Below are positions 25,006-36,590 of a stretch of 64,000 bases of DNA, one piece after another; the stretch's first letter is position 1; each line of letters opens with the position of its first letter. Source of the DNA: Tamarix chinensis (Eukaryota; Streptophyta; Magnoliopsida; Caryophyllales; Tamaricaceae); contig CM060177.1 of NCBI GenBank assembly GCA_030549775.1, positions 94,298,236 to 94,362,235 on the forward strand, written 5' to 3'. A program made the position numbers and the translations under genes. The notes below the pieces were generated by a model. The model was not told the DNA's origin. It worked only from the letters and a program-made list of their open reading frames with translations, and made no database searches.

Positions 25006-25699
25006 GTCATTTGGGCCCGACTCATTAATCTTTCACTTTCATGATTAGTATTTTTCCCTTCTTTAATCAGCACAACAATTCCATTTATTTGCCTCGGATG
25101 GGAGATCAATAACTTGGGACACAAAGGTACACTAGTCATACCGGTGCGTATGGGCTACTCAGTACCCTTTCAACCATGAACCCAGGGACGCAAAGGTACC
25201 CTGGTCGTACTGGTGCATAAAGCTACTCAGTACCCTACCGACAATGACACCTAATCCATAAGTATGCATACCCCCTAACTAGGTCCGTAGAGCTAGATAG
25301 AGTAAGATATAGGGCCTGGCTGGGGCACAAAGGCACACCAACAAATACCAGGATAATCGTGGGCTAAATCATGTCTTTAGGGTAGCGACCCCTAAAGAGC
25401 CACCATTCTCAATCTTGAGGTCTTTCACTTTAAGTGTTAGTGTCTTAATTAAAGTGATCACGAAAAGCACAATAATCAGATACTTATTCACTTTCAATCG
25501 TTCTGATATCATTAATCGTTTCTTATTCAGGTGGTTATCTAAGATAACACAGAGAAATCATTAAGGCCATTATAATCTCATATAATTCTGAATTAAGATT
25601 CGTTATCATAATACTTACTAATTATCAAATACTCTTACCTTGCTAATCAGCATTATTTAAGTCATATTATAAAATTTCACAATCACAACGACATGTTAG

Positions 25700-26850
25700 G
25701 TATAAATTACTCATTTACCCCTTTCTTATACAATTGCTAAGTCATCCCTTCCTTACTTGACAAATTACCATATTACCCTTAAGGTTGTATAATTATCAAA
25801 TTACCCCTTGCTTGGGTTATGTTACTAAGTTATCTTCTACGCTTTTTAGATCACCATTCACCCTTCATAGTTGTTAACCTTAACATATTTCCCTCTTTGG
25901 TTGGTTAGATTACCAAATTGCCCTTGAGTTTGATAAATTACCAAATTACCCTCCTTCATTATCATGATTACTATTTTGCCCCTTTAGTTGGTTAAATATT
26001 TAACAATTTATCCTTTAGTTGGTTAAATTACCAAATTGCCCCTTTAGTTGGATAAATTACCAAATTACCCTTCTCCTTTATCATAATTACCATTTTACCC
26101 CTCTCAATTATTATAATTGCCATTTTACCCTTTTCAATTATTATAAATCTCAAATTACTCTTCTTCATAATTACAATTATTAATTTACCCTTCTTCCTAA
26201 TTATAATTACCAATTTACCCTTCTCCATATTTATAATTATTAATTTACCCTTCTCCATTCTTATAATTACTATATTGCCCTTCTCCATTATTAAAATTAC
26301 CATAATGCCCTTTTATTGGTTAATTTACCAAATTACCCTTTCCTATTATATTTATTCAATTGCCCTTCTATAATTATAATTTAATTACCAAATTATCCTT
26401 CATTGTTATCATAATTACCAAGTTACCCCTTACTCCCAAGTTTGCCATAAATATCATTTTATTTACAAAATTACCCTTCTACTCCTTACATCCAAATTAC
26501 CATAATATCCTTTTATTTATAAAATTACCACAATACTCTTTTACTTATAAAATTACCATAACACCCCTTTTTACTTTACAAATTACTATTTTACCCCTTT
26601 TACATCCAAAGTTACCATTTCTATCTTTTCTTACAAAATTACCATTTTGCCATCTACTTATAAAATTACCATGTTGCCCCTTTCTCCCAAATTTACCATA
26701 ATACCCCTTACTTATAAAATTACCATTTTGCCATTTACTTATAAAATTACCCTATTACCCTTTTAACCATAAATTTATCGTAATGCCCTTTTGCCTCCAA
26801 AATTACCACTTTACCCCTTTATTTCACCACTTTTATTAAATTAACATTAC
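25700..26850. repeat. AT-rich ~30-bp repeat array in E5
   Basis: Over 30 imperfect units of the type AATTACCATTTTACCCTTCT. The minus strand gives a periodic open frame at 26028-26303 with a repeating MEKGKLIII-like decapeptide, which is a by-product of the ~30-bp period and not a gene. Confidence 0.8.
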
Positions 26851-27489
26851 CACATGAAATAATAATATTAATACTCCATTAACAATATCCGACTCCACCA
26901 ACTATTATATTTTAACATAATACATATTAGCACCCACACATATTAGGCCATAATCTAGCACAAGGAATATTACTAAAATGCCCCTAGGACTCACAATGAT
27001 ATTATTTATGCATAAGTAGTCACAATAACATAAAATAACATGGATAAGTGCTTAACACTTTCATTAATAATCAAATTCTTCCATTAGACAACATCTACAC
27101 ACATAGCAAATAAAAGGGCATACTTTCCTTTTTATTATTAATACAAGCCAACATATAACTTATACTAACAACCATATATCAAACATAATAACATATTAAA
27201 AATCCTAATGTGTAAGCATACGTTTATTCATGCGTTTAAGTGGGATTTAACGATTACCTTAGATCACCGCAAAAAATCAAATCTTACCGGTATCCCGGTT
27301 AAAGATTCAAGATTTAAATAGCAAAATCAACACTTAAAAATAATTTCAATTTATTATATTAGAAGTAGAAATTTAAAAAGGATAAAACTTTATACAAAAA
27401 AAAACTTAATTAATAACACACTTTATTTAACTATTAATATACCTCAATAATTAAACATAAAACTCCTAAAATAATTTGGAACTCACGCT

Positions 27490-28790
27490 GCATGAGCAGC
27501 GTGAGCCACATGCAGGTTGGGATGGAAAAAATGGGTTGAAGGTAGGGGGTAGAGGTGAGGGATGGTCATTTTTGGGTTGAGGTCTTTAGGCTAGGAAAGA
27601 AGATGGATGGGGGAGGTTTCAAGGCAAGGGAATGGTGCAGGAGTGAAGAGGGGGTGTAGGTGGTCGTTGGGGATGGGTTCACGGCGGCTAAGGGCGGCGG
27701 ATGCGGCGGCGGCGAGGTGGCAAAGTTGGTTGCTGAGGTGGGTCGAGGTGGAGGGGTTGAGAAGGAAGGAAAAGAGGAGGGAAAAATGAAGGGGTTCGGG
27801 GACTTGTTTCTGCCAAACAATGTATGGGGATCATAGGGGAGGTTGCAGAGTGTTGAATGGTGGGTTGGGTGGCGGCATAGGCGGTCGGAAGGCGGCGATC
27901 AATGGTGTTACAGGAGGACTACCGAGAAGGGGGAAAATGGAGAGAAAATAGGTGGGGAAGAAGAAGGGCTACAGAATGGCTTGAGAGGGATATTGGGGTG
28001 GTGCAAGGTTGAGGTGGAGGGTGGTGCAGGGGGTTGGTGAGGAGGCTGGAGCGGCGGAGGGCGGTGACGATGCAAAAATAGGGGTGGAAATGGGAGAGGA
28101 AGAAAATGAGAGAGGAGAGGAGGTCGGGGGTAAAGGCTCGAGAGGATGGGGTAGAAAATGGGCTGAAGAGGAGAAGAAAAAGAAGAGGGAGGGTAGGGGA
28201 GATAGGTGGCCGGTCGGTGGCAGGGTTTAGGGTGGCAGGGCGTCGCAGGGTGGTAGGGAGAAGGTGATGATGGGGAGGAAAGGGGAGCCATACAGGATGG
28301 AGTGCATGGCTGCCCAGTTTCTAAAATTATGATAAAAAAAAGGGCAGGGGAGAGAGAGAGAGAGGGAGGGAGACAGGTGGTGGCAGCAAGGTTGCAGGCG
28401 GTGGCGGGGCGGGGTGTTCTGGGTGGCAAAACTGGGTGATGAAGATAGGTCGGGGCGTTGATCGAGGTGATGCTGGGTTGAGGCAAAAGAGGGGAGAAGA
28501 AAGAAAGAAGGGAGCAGGCCGGTCGGGGAAGGGAAAAAAAGAGACTGGGCCGACCGGTCTAGGGGAGAAAGGAAGGAGGAGAGGAGGAGGGTTGGGTCGG
28601 CTGTGTGTGGGGGGGGAAGAATGGGCCATTGGCCCAGGCGCAAGGAGGCAGGCCTGGCAGCCCGAGCCAGGAAAAGAAAAAAAAAAGAAAAAGAAAGGAA
28701 GGAGGAAAAGGAGAAAAGGAGAAGGAAAAGAAAAGGAAAATGGGAAAATGGGAAAATGGGAAAATTTAAAATAATAGGATGTAATATTTT
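27490..28790. repeat. Purine-rich low-complexity tract of E5
   Basis: About 1.3 kb of G/A-rich + strand between the ACCGG site and the AT-rich end of E5. Stop-free minus-strand frames (27908-28486 and others) are Pro-rich and overlap in several frames, which argues against coding. Confidence 0.75.
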
Positions 28791-29459
28791 TGATAATAAA
28801 TTTATTTAATAATTTAATTTAATATAATTAAATATATGGGCTTAAAAAGGATAATTATAGTAAAATACTATTTTGAAAATTTATTTAAGTAAAAATAATA
28901 TGGTAAAATAACAAAATATTTATTTTTAATTTATTAAATACTCCTATCCAAATTTGTATACTCAAAAATCCATAAAATAATTAAAATAAATAATTTTAAA
29001 AGCTAATTTATTTCAAATAAAAGCTATTTATTAAATTATAAGTTTCCTAAAATTTTGGGGGATTACACCTTTATACTCCACTAAAGTGTTTAGATATCGT
29101 ATGTTAGCACATTAGGGTTTTGAAATATGATTTGTGCATATATGATTTGTTATAAATAATCCCATGGTTATTAATATTATCTTGGGAAATGAAAAAAGAA
29201 GGCATGTTATCTTAGGTAAGATGATATGGTTGTGAAAGGGGTGATCAATAAGGGGTCTAATGTAGGGAAGTGATGTGTATGTTATGTGTATATAAAAATG
29301 TTAGGTTAATTATGTATGTTATGTGTATATAAAAATGTTAGCAAAAAAAATTACTACCATGTGCCCTAGGGGATATTTGGTTATTAGACATATCATGATA
29401 TTTAACCTTAACTGGGATATCTAATGTGATATAAATATTGCTACAAATAGGGATAGGAG

Positions 29460-29900
29460 TTTGATGTATTATAAACACATACTGTAGCATGAATATTAAT
29501 GTTTTATGGTGTAGGAGTATTTTGGTAATTTTTAATGTATGATGGTGATCATTCTAGTAAACATGCATGCTAAGTGTTATGTGATGTTGAGAATGATAAT
29601 AGGGGTTCGTTGTATTAGTAACACATGTTTGAGCATGAATGTCAATATTGTATGACCTAGGGGTATTTTTGTAATTTCAAATGTACAATGGTGGTTATTT
29701 TAATAAACATTCATGATAAGTATTAATTGATGTTAAGTATGAGAATAGGGGTTTTTATATTAGTGACACGTGTTTGAGCATGAATGTCAATATTATATGG
29801 TCTAGGGGCATTTTGGTAATTTTACATGTAATATGGCGATTAGTCTAATAAACATACATGATAAATATTATTTAATGTTAAATATGGGAATAGGGGATTA
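29460..29900 (+). repeat. ~143-bp tandem repeat in E2
   Basis: Three imperfect copies. Each contains ATGAATRTYAATRTT, then TAGGRGTATTTTGGTAATTT, then AATAAACATNCATG and AATAGGGG. Starts are near 29490, 29635 and 29780. The core is the reverse complement of the AAATTACC..ACCCT motif of the E3-E5 arrays, so this looks like the same repeat at an earlier or different stage. Confidence 0.7.
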
Positions 29901-29990
29901 TTGTTTACTTCACCAAAATAAAGTAACATTTTAGCCTTATTAATTGGTATAGGAACGATAGAGGAAACTGTTATGGTATTGAGTATGGCG

Positions 29991-30075
29991 GTAGCACCCC
30001 AAAATTTACCATATTAGCTTCTTTTTGTAACTTTTAAAAATAAAAATTTTCAATGGTAAATTTGGGAGTGTTACA
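29991..30075. repeat. Terminal inverted repeat at the end of E2
   Basis: GTAGCACCCCAAAATTTACCAT near 29991-30012 is matched by ATGGTAAATTTGGGAGTGTTAC at 30053-30074, an almost perfect 22-bp inverted repeat around a 40-bp AT-rich loop. It is the best preserved of the family terminal stem-loops. Confidence 0.7.
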
Positions 30076-31393
30076 TATCCCTTTGTCTTTATTTTTGGAT
30101 ATCGTACTCGGAGTTAATATCTAACTCATACTCATGTTTATGAAGCTTCTCTCATTTTCTATTCATCATGTGTTTACATTCTAATTGTTTTGCCTTGTGA
30201 TTGATGTAAGGATGGTTTGATAAGTTAGACTTATATCAATTACAATGGTACCACTTAGCTATTTTAGTATTATGCTTCAGCTATAAACAAAAATAATAAT
30301 AATTGTAATGAAATTTGGGGTGTTACAACACCACCCCAAACTCAAGCTACACCAGCCCAAGCAACACCACGACTATCGACATCACCATCCCACTCCACTT
30401 CACCTCTCCAAAAATCACCACATCTCATAAAACCCCTAGCCTCGTGAGTCCCTCGCTTTTCTCCCCCGTTATTGCACCAAATTATGCCAAAACTAGTTTG
30501 ATCCCTGCGCGACTTGGTTTGCTTTGGTTTTGCTCCATTTCCACACACCTTTACCATAAAATTCCTTGGTTTTATTATTAGTGTCTAATTGTGTAATATT
30601 CTTATTTCTTATGTGATTTTTGGAGGTATTGGAGGAGGCGGGTTAGGCATATACGTGCTTATAGATTAGTGTCTTTTGGTAATAATTCATGTTGTAATTA
30701 GGAATTTTTGAATGTTATGTCTAAATTGTGTGTATTATCATGTTATTATTATTACGTTGATAGTGTCATGGTGTTAGTGATTGTTTATGATAAGTTGTAT
30801 GGTATGATAGAATAGTGAGTAATATATGCAAACATGCAAATATGTATATCCATTAGCTAAGCTTGTTGTATAAGTGAGTAAGAGGGCTTGGACCACTATC
30901 TAAGTTTCTATAAGATGGATGGCTTGTGTGAGTGTGTATCGTCATGAGGTTATTTTTTGGAGGTTTAGAACAAAATCATGTTGGGACTTATAGGGGATTT
31001 TTAGGAATAGGGGTGTTAGTCTATCTTAAGGGTAATTTGGTCAATATGGGTTCAATATAATTTTTGTATTATTATTGTTTTAGTGTGTTAAATGGTTTAA
31101 AATATGCTAAGTATATTATGTGGAATTTTTGGAGTAATTATAAATACCTTAAGTCCAATAAAATGAAAAAATAACTTAAATTAGAAATAGTAACCCTAAA
31201 GGCGGGTTATTATTGTTGACATTGGCATTTTAGGAATTTATATTGAATTTGGTGATTATATAAGTCTTATGGGAAAAAATATGCTTAACTTATGCAATTA
31301 GGGTTTCATAGTGGTTGTGAATGATAACATAAGAGATAGTGTTGTTATATTGAATGTGTAATACATTGGAATTAGACCTTGACTTTTTGATAT

Positions 31394-31396
<3 letters not shown>

Positions 31397-31431
<35 letters not shown>

Positions 31432-31443
31432 CAACAACAATAA
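31397..31443. repeat. (ATA)n(ACA)n compound microsatellite in E0
   Basis: About ten AATs pass directly into four AACs, then back to AAT. Confidence 0.9.
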
Positions 31444-32558
31444 TTTAGGAATATATATTAAAATTGGTGGATAAATGAGTATTATGGAAGAAACTATGCT
31501 TATAGTGTGAAATTAGGGTTTCTTTAGCAAAATGTGACATTTTCCTTAGAGAATGTTTTGATCATCATGTGGTTATATTTTATGTATTTTAGATAATTAT
31601 TTTAAGATAGATTACGTGCCTTGAAAATCTATATTTATGTCGTCATGGTGATCTTGAGATAAAAATAGTCAATGAGACATTAATCACTTAATGTGAAAGA
31701 TAACATGAGCCAAGATCGAGGCATTGAGTTCATTCCACTGACTTAATAATAGTGGCTAAGCACATTTTTCCCTCGGAGTTATTTTAGACCATTCTACAAT
31801 TTAAGAATAGTGTTGTTCTATAAGGTATTGAGATTGTTTTACTGACTAAATAATAATGGTCATGTGCGTGTTATCCTTAGAGGTGTTTCAATCCATTCCA
31901 CTTGATTAAGAATTGTGGAAAATCGAGCTTGACGTAAATAAGAAAAAGGATGATGATATTATCTAATGACAGAAACCTAGACTCATTTATTCTCTTATAT
32001 CATATCATGTTTAGGCTATTCACTTGACGAGTCATTTATGTGATCTTATATATTTTTACCTTTGTTCGATTATATTATCCTCTTACTCAGTATATAATGT
32101 GCTATTCATTCTTTTTATAGGTGCCGCTTATTTCCACAAGTAAGCAATCCAATTTTTTTTGTGTAAGTCGATGAGTACTCATCGGGTGACTTTGTTGCTT
32201 ATGATGCCTTAATTGGGGAGGAGTGGTCATTTTGTCCTTGGGAATGGATATAGAGTCATGTTATCTAGTTATTCACTTTTGTCCATGCACCTTTTTGGAA
32301 TATTAGTTCCATGGGATCCTTGTTGATGTATTTTGATATTGTACTTTAAATTAACCTCCAAGCTAATATTTGAGTTTAAGAAGTTATCTCGTTCTCTATT
32401 TATCATGTTTTAAGTTTTACCTTCTTTGCCTTGCATTCAATGTAGGAATGGTATGATAAGTTAAAATTATTTTAAGTACAGTGACAATACCCAACTATAT
32501 TGTTATTATGTTTTCGCTAAAATAAAAAATTTTCAGTTATAAAATTTGGGGTGTTATG

Positions 32559-33750
32559 TCTATCTTATGTTTCTAAGGTCATTTTATGCATTTTTTTTTA
32601 ACAATCATCACTCCCAAAAAATGTTACCTTTTATACAACCTCAATTTTAACCTCATTAAGGATATTCACAAGCACCCTTCTGTAGTTGGTACTATTTTGA
32701 TTAGAATTATGATGATGATGACGATGGTAATCCTCATAGCATTCTTCCTGCTGGTGTATTTCATGATCATTGTGGCCATTAGTTGCTTGGCTATAGAACA
32801 AACATATTTTATGGATGCATTACTTCTATTACAACATAGGTGTTGTTTTGATCTTCACTCGGCTAAAAGCTAAGGTATCTGATGTGTGGTGGAATAGAAA
32901 GTTTCAAAAATATCCTATTTTAGATTATTTGTGTTTCACTTATAATAGGAAAAAATATTGTTATTTGGATTAGGGTTTTTTGGTGACAATAATGAAGTAT
33001 ATGCAAGTGGCGTGCATATGGAATTGTTGGATATATACGTGTTTGTTTCAATCTATAAACAATACAGACCAACACTCTATATTAGCCTACATAGAAAAAT
33101 TATAGAACCGTCACTCACACAAAACTGATAAGTAAAGGATGAACTCACACAGTGTTCGAGAGCTAAAACTTAAATCAAACTAAAATCTATTAGTGCTATT
33201 TTCCTCCTTATGGAACTTAACATACTTCGCCCTGCTTTACTTCAATTTAAAAATTATTTTTTCCCATAGGAACTGAATGCTAATTATTCTCAACATCATG
33301 CATAATGTTTCTATCATTATCCCATGGCCTCCCCTATAACGTATCACATTCGTCCATAAATAACACATCTCATGACACATTATCAATATAATTTCCAATC
33401 TTAAAAGAAATTAAGATTTGTTTGGTTACCTAAACTCTATTGTCTTTTATGAGCCATGAATATGGTATTAGTTAAATTATTTTTGGCAAACTCAATTCCT
33501 CAACCATATCCTCACTATCCATTTTTTTTCAAAACTTTCAAATTTGTTGATCACATCACACACTTTAACTTTAACTTTGCACTTATTCTAAAAAGTTTCA
33601 TCTTGTTGAATGCCTTGATGAGTTTTCTCTTATTCAACTAGTTTCCAATTCTATTATTTTTTAATTCAAAAAAGTTTGAATCATATCTTCCTCTTCCATA
33701 ATGAAGCTTCTCCTTGAATTGTTAAATTTCTTAGAATATCTTTTAAAATT
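32559..33750. other. No gene seen; AT-rich intergenic DNA
   Basis: Only short, isolated open frames occur (for example 32586-32873), with no recognisable domain. The right end (33240-33750) probably is the gag side of the copia fragment described next, read on the minus strand, but I could not identify gag motifs. Confidence 0.4.
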
Positions 33751-33751
33751 G

Positions 33752-34190
33752 AGCTCTAATACCAAATTGATGCATATAAGAAGCATTGATTTGACAAATA
33801 TGTGATCTTATAGTTGGTGAGTATATATGTGAATGAAAAACACTTACAGACTACTCTCAATTAAGCTCACCTTGAGAATAATCAAAAGATGTCTAAATTA
33901 TCACCCTCACATATAAAATAATTTAGAGGAAGATATATCTAGTTTATGACTCATAAATATAGTGTAAAAGTAAAATAACGAAACCATATAGGGTTTCAAT
34001 GAGAGAAAATCTCAATTTTTTAATTCAACTCAACTTGTGAATAGTAGACAAATAAAATTCTAACAAACTTTATCTCATCTAACCTAACAATATATGATAA
34101 TATAATTCTCACTGTAAGATAAATTAACTTAATAACTAAGAAAATAACAATTAACTAACCAAATCTTCTTTGATAAGGACTGATCCTAAG
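33752..34190 (-). mobile_element. Third copia LTR with primer-binding site
   Basis: The minus strand at 33752-33767 reads TTTGGTATTAGAGCTC, a near-exact initiator tRNA-Met primer-binding site (TGGTATCAGAGC with one change). By analogy with 3711 the LTR starts at about 33768 on the + strand and runs rightward for roughly 400 bp; its outer edge is uncertain and ends before E6. Confidence 0.5.
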
Positions 34191-35254
34191 GTGTAGTATC
34201 CTCTCGTAGGACATATCATATCTTCCCTAGTGTATACCATCCATTCAATTGTAGGTCATAATATGTAATACTCGGAAAATTTGCTTAACCTAATTCCACA
34301 TTATTAGCCCTAATTTGACTATAACCTCAAGAAATCTTATTGTTAACCTTAACTAAATTTCTTAATCCTGAAATTTTAACTAAAACTAAAAATCGAAAAC
34401 CAAAATCTTGATTCAGATAAAACAAATATTCGTAAACTGAAACCAAAACCCGCTAAATTTTCTACTGATCTAAATTCTTAATCTAATCCTAATTCCCTAA
34501 CCTTTTTCTCTTTTCTTTTTCTTTCTCCTTTTCTTTTCTTCCTTTCTTCTCTTCTCTTCATTTTTCTTTTCTTTTCTCTTCTTCTCTATGCCAAAATCCT
34601 TTGGCGTGAGAAGCTTTGCTACTTCTGCACCACCACCATCCACTTGCCTCCCACATGCCCCTCTCACCATCACTTGCCATCCCCCTTCTTATTCTTCCTT
34701 CTTCTCCCTACGCATGCCCTATTTTCGCAGCCATCATCTGCCGCCTGCCACCTTTCCTCTTCTTTCTTCTCCTTTATTCTTCTCCCTGCCTTCTCCTCCC
34801 TTGCATGTCTCCTTCTCCATCATCACCCCCTCGTGCCTCTGCCTGACTCCTATCCCCCTCAACCATCACCATCCCCCCTATCTTTTTCTTTCTTTCTTCT
34901 TTCTTCTTCTTCTTCTTCTTGGCAGATTTCCATCATTGTCATTGTCATTGTCATCACTTCTTTGCTTGTTTCTCCTCCTTAGCACGCCACCTACTAGTAT
35001 GAATACCCACAACTCTCCATATTATTTCCATCCATTAGCCCCCGACCTTCTCCTTCTTTTTCCTCCATTTTCCCTGTTTTCAGCATCCACACCACCAAAT
35101 CCACCACCGAGCACCACCCAAGCCACCACTAGCCGCCCTTTGGCCAGTGGACCGACCACCAAAATTGCCCCAACCTTCCCCCTCGTCGTCGCTGGCCATC
35201 GCCGCTGACCGCCGCCTTTTTTCCCTTCTCTTTCCCCTCAATCGTTGTAGAGTT

Positions 35255-35505
35255 TCAGAGTGCATGGCCCGTGCACGGCCGTGCAAACACTCAGATACCC
35301 TGGTGTACAGCCGTGCAACCTTTACACCGTCTGACTGTGAAACATTTTTACTCTCGGCTTGATTCTGCATGGTCGTGCAACTTCTGCACCACTTGGTCGT
35401 GCGTTTTCTTTTTTCTTGACCTGCTGTGCTTTAATTCTGCACAACTGTGCAACTTCTGCACCGCCTGCCAGTGCGACTTCCATCTTAGCCGTGTAACCCA
35501 ATTTT
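35255..35505 (+). repeat. GC-rich imperfect repeats in E6
   Basis: Four degenerate copies of a GCCGTGCAACTTCTGCACC-type unit (35277, 35311, 35373, 35446), each followed by a CCGYCTG or CACTTGGTCGTGCG tail. Several halves are self-complementary (GTGCACGGCCGTGCA near 35269). Confidence 0.6.
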
Positions 35506-36179
35506 TACCCAAAATCTTCTCAAAACACCACCAAATTTTAACCATAGCTCCACTATGCATATTTCTAGACATCTGTACAATTCAAGTTCCCATTCAAATT
35601 CAACAAATTCCATTTTTATCCTTCTCTACCATAATCTCCCTCTTAATTTTTAACCTTCGACCCTAATCATAATTTATCTTTTTTCATAGGTGATTTTTCC
35701 GGTGATCTCGGATGAGGTATAGGATTTACGTGCATAGAGCCCGGTGTCGATAATGATACATGTCATAGCTAGGGTTTTATGTGCTCCATGTATTTTCCTT
35801 GTATGGTTGATGTATACTTTTGTGTTGAACATGTTATATTAAATAGTTTAATTATGGAAATGCTATGAGATGATGTTCTTGGGAGTAATGAAATTATGTA
35901 AGTACACGTTTGAGTATATATTGGTTACAAAATATCTATGGGAGAATAAAGATACGTACTTCAGATAATAAGTGGAAATGTATATGCTTTGGGTTTTATA
36001 AATCTTTGGGAGAATGCGATTGTCTTAATTACCCTGAGGGTATTATGGTATTTTAAGGATAATTACATGTTTATATTTATGTGTTTAAATGTATGTTTTA
36101 AGTTTGGCATGACAATATACAATCAACTTTGAATAAGATATTAATCATGTAAAGTGAAAGATTACTTGAGTCGGGCCGA

Positions 36180-36590
36180 AGTGTTTATATGGATCTATTC
36201 CACCGGATAATAATAGTGGCTTGGGTGTCTTATCCCCGAGAGGTGCTCCAGTCTATTCCACCAGATTAAGAAAAGTGGCCCCCATACTCAATGTGAATAA
36301 AAATAGAATTAAGAGTTAGAGTATAAATAGAAATATACTAATTATTTAAAGTGAAATACTACGTGAGTCAGGACTGAGGTGTTGAGTTCGTTCCACCGGA
36401 TAATAATAGTGGCTCGGGTGTCTTGTCCCCGAGAGGTGCTTCAGACTATTCTATTGGTTTAACAAATAATGGCTCAAGAGTATTTTTACTCTAAGAGGTG
36501 TTGGCTCCATTCCACCGGATAATAATAGTGGCTCGGATGTCTTGTCCCCGAGAGGTGTTTTAGATCGTTCCACCGATTTAAGAATAGTGG
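36180..36590 (+). repeat. CCAC..GTGG hairpin block in E6
   Basis: The unit TTCCACCGGATAATAATAGT followed by GGCTCGGGTGTCTTGTCCCC and GAGAGGTGCT occurs at 36210, 36400 and 36520, with more degenerate copies between (CCACCAGATTAAGAAAAGTGG, CCACCGATTTAAGAATAGTGG). Confidence 0.75.

Larger units (their letters stand above)
23880..29067 (-). mobile_element. E5: long LTR-like element inserted in E2, perfect target duplication
   Basis: Starts TGTAACACCCTCAAAATTCC at 23880 and ends AATTTTGGGGGATTACA at 29067, 5,188 bp. Flanking CCTTT at 23875-23879 and again at 29068-29072 is a perfect 5-bp target duplication. It contains a terminal stem-loop (23880-23972), the richest CCAC..GTGG array (24560-25005, seven copies), an AT-rich ~30-bp repeat array (25700-26850), the ACCGGTATCCCGGTTAA site (27286-27302) and a purine-rich kilobase (27490-28790). 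No gag or pol is present. TG..CA ends plus a 5-bp duplication are what an LTR-element integrase leaves, so I infer a solo LTR, probably of a gypsy element. Confidence 0.88.
12758..30075 (+). mobile_element. E2: long LTR-like element inside E1 (interrupted by E3 and E5)
   Basis: Starts TATAACACTCCAAATTTT at 12758 (family TGTAACAC with one change) and ends AATTTGGGAGTGTTACA at 30075. Its own sequence is 12758-14140, 23111-23879 and 29068-30075, about 3.16 kb. Flanks TATAT and TATCC share three bases. The pyrimidine-rich part is split by E3: 13080-14140 continues in the same style at 23111-23640. It lacks the CCAC..GTGG block but has three copies of a ~143-bp repeat (29460-29900) and a clear terminal inverted repeat at 29991-30075. 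Confidence 0.7.
9617..30327 (+). mobile_element. E1: long LTR-like element inside E0 (interrupted by E2)
   Basis: Starts TGTAGTGTCATAATTTT at 9617 and ends AAATTTGGGGTGTTACA at 30327; its own sequence is 9617-12757 plus 30076-30327, about 3.39 kb. Flanks are GCACC (9612-9616) and ACACC (30328-30332), a 5-bp target duplication with one mismatch. The last 250 bp after E2 match the end of E6: both have TCGGAGTTAATMTC, TTTTGCCTT, TAAGGATGGT and AGACTTATATCAATTAC in the same order. This confirms that 12757 and 30076 were once adjacent. It includes a pyrimidine-rich tract (9840-10700) and a CCAC..GTGG block (11950-12345). Confidence 0.75.
8905..32558 (+). mobile_element. E0: outermost long LTR-like element (interrupted by E1)
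   Basis: The element begins TGTAATACCCTAGATTT at 8905 and resumes after E1 at 30328, ending AAATTTGGGGTGTTATG near 32558. Its own sequence totals about 2.94 kb (8905-9616 plus 30328-32558). The junction reads smoothly across E1 in C-rich text (..GACAGTGCACC then ACACCACCCC..). Near the end it has the family CCAC..GTGG hairpin block (31725-31925) and a terminal stem-loop (32481-32558). Flanking 5-mers CTTAT and TCTAT match weakly. No coding capacity is seen. The TG..CA-type ends and relatives with 5-bp duplications suggest a solo LTR. Confidence 0.65.

Noticed and set aside
26028..26303. A periodic 91-residue frame with MEKGKLIII-like repeats
   Set aside because: The period is exactly that of the ~30-bp AT-rich DNA repeat, and the frame breaks wherever the repeat length changes.
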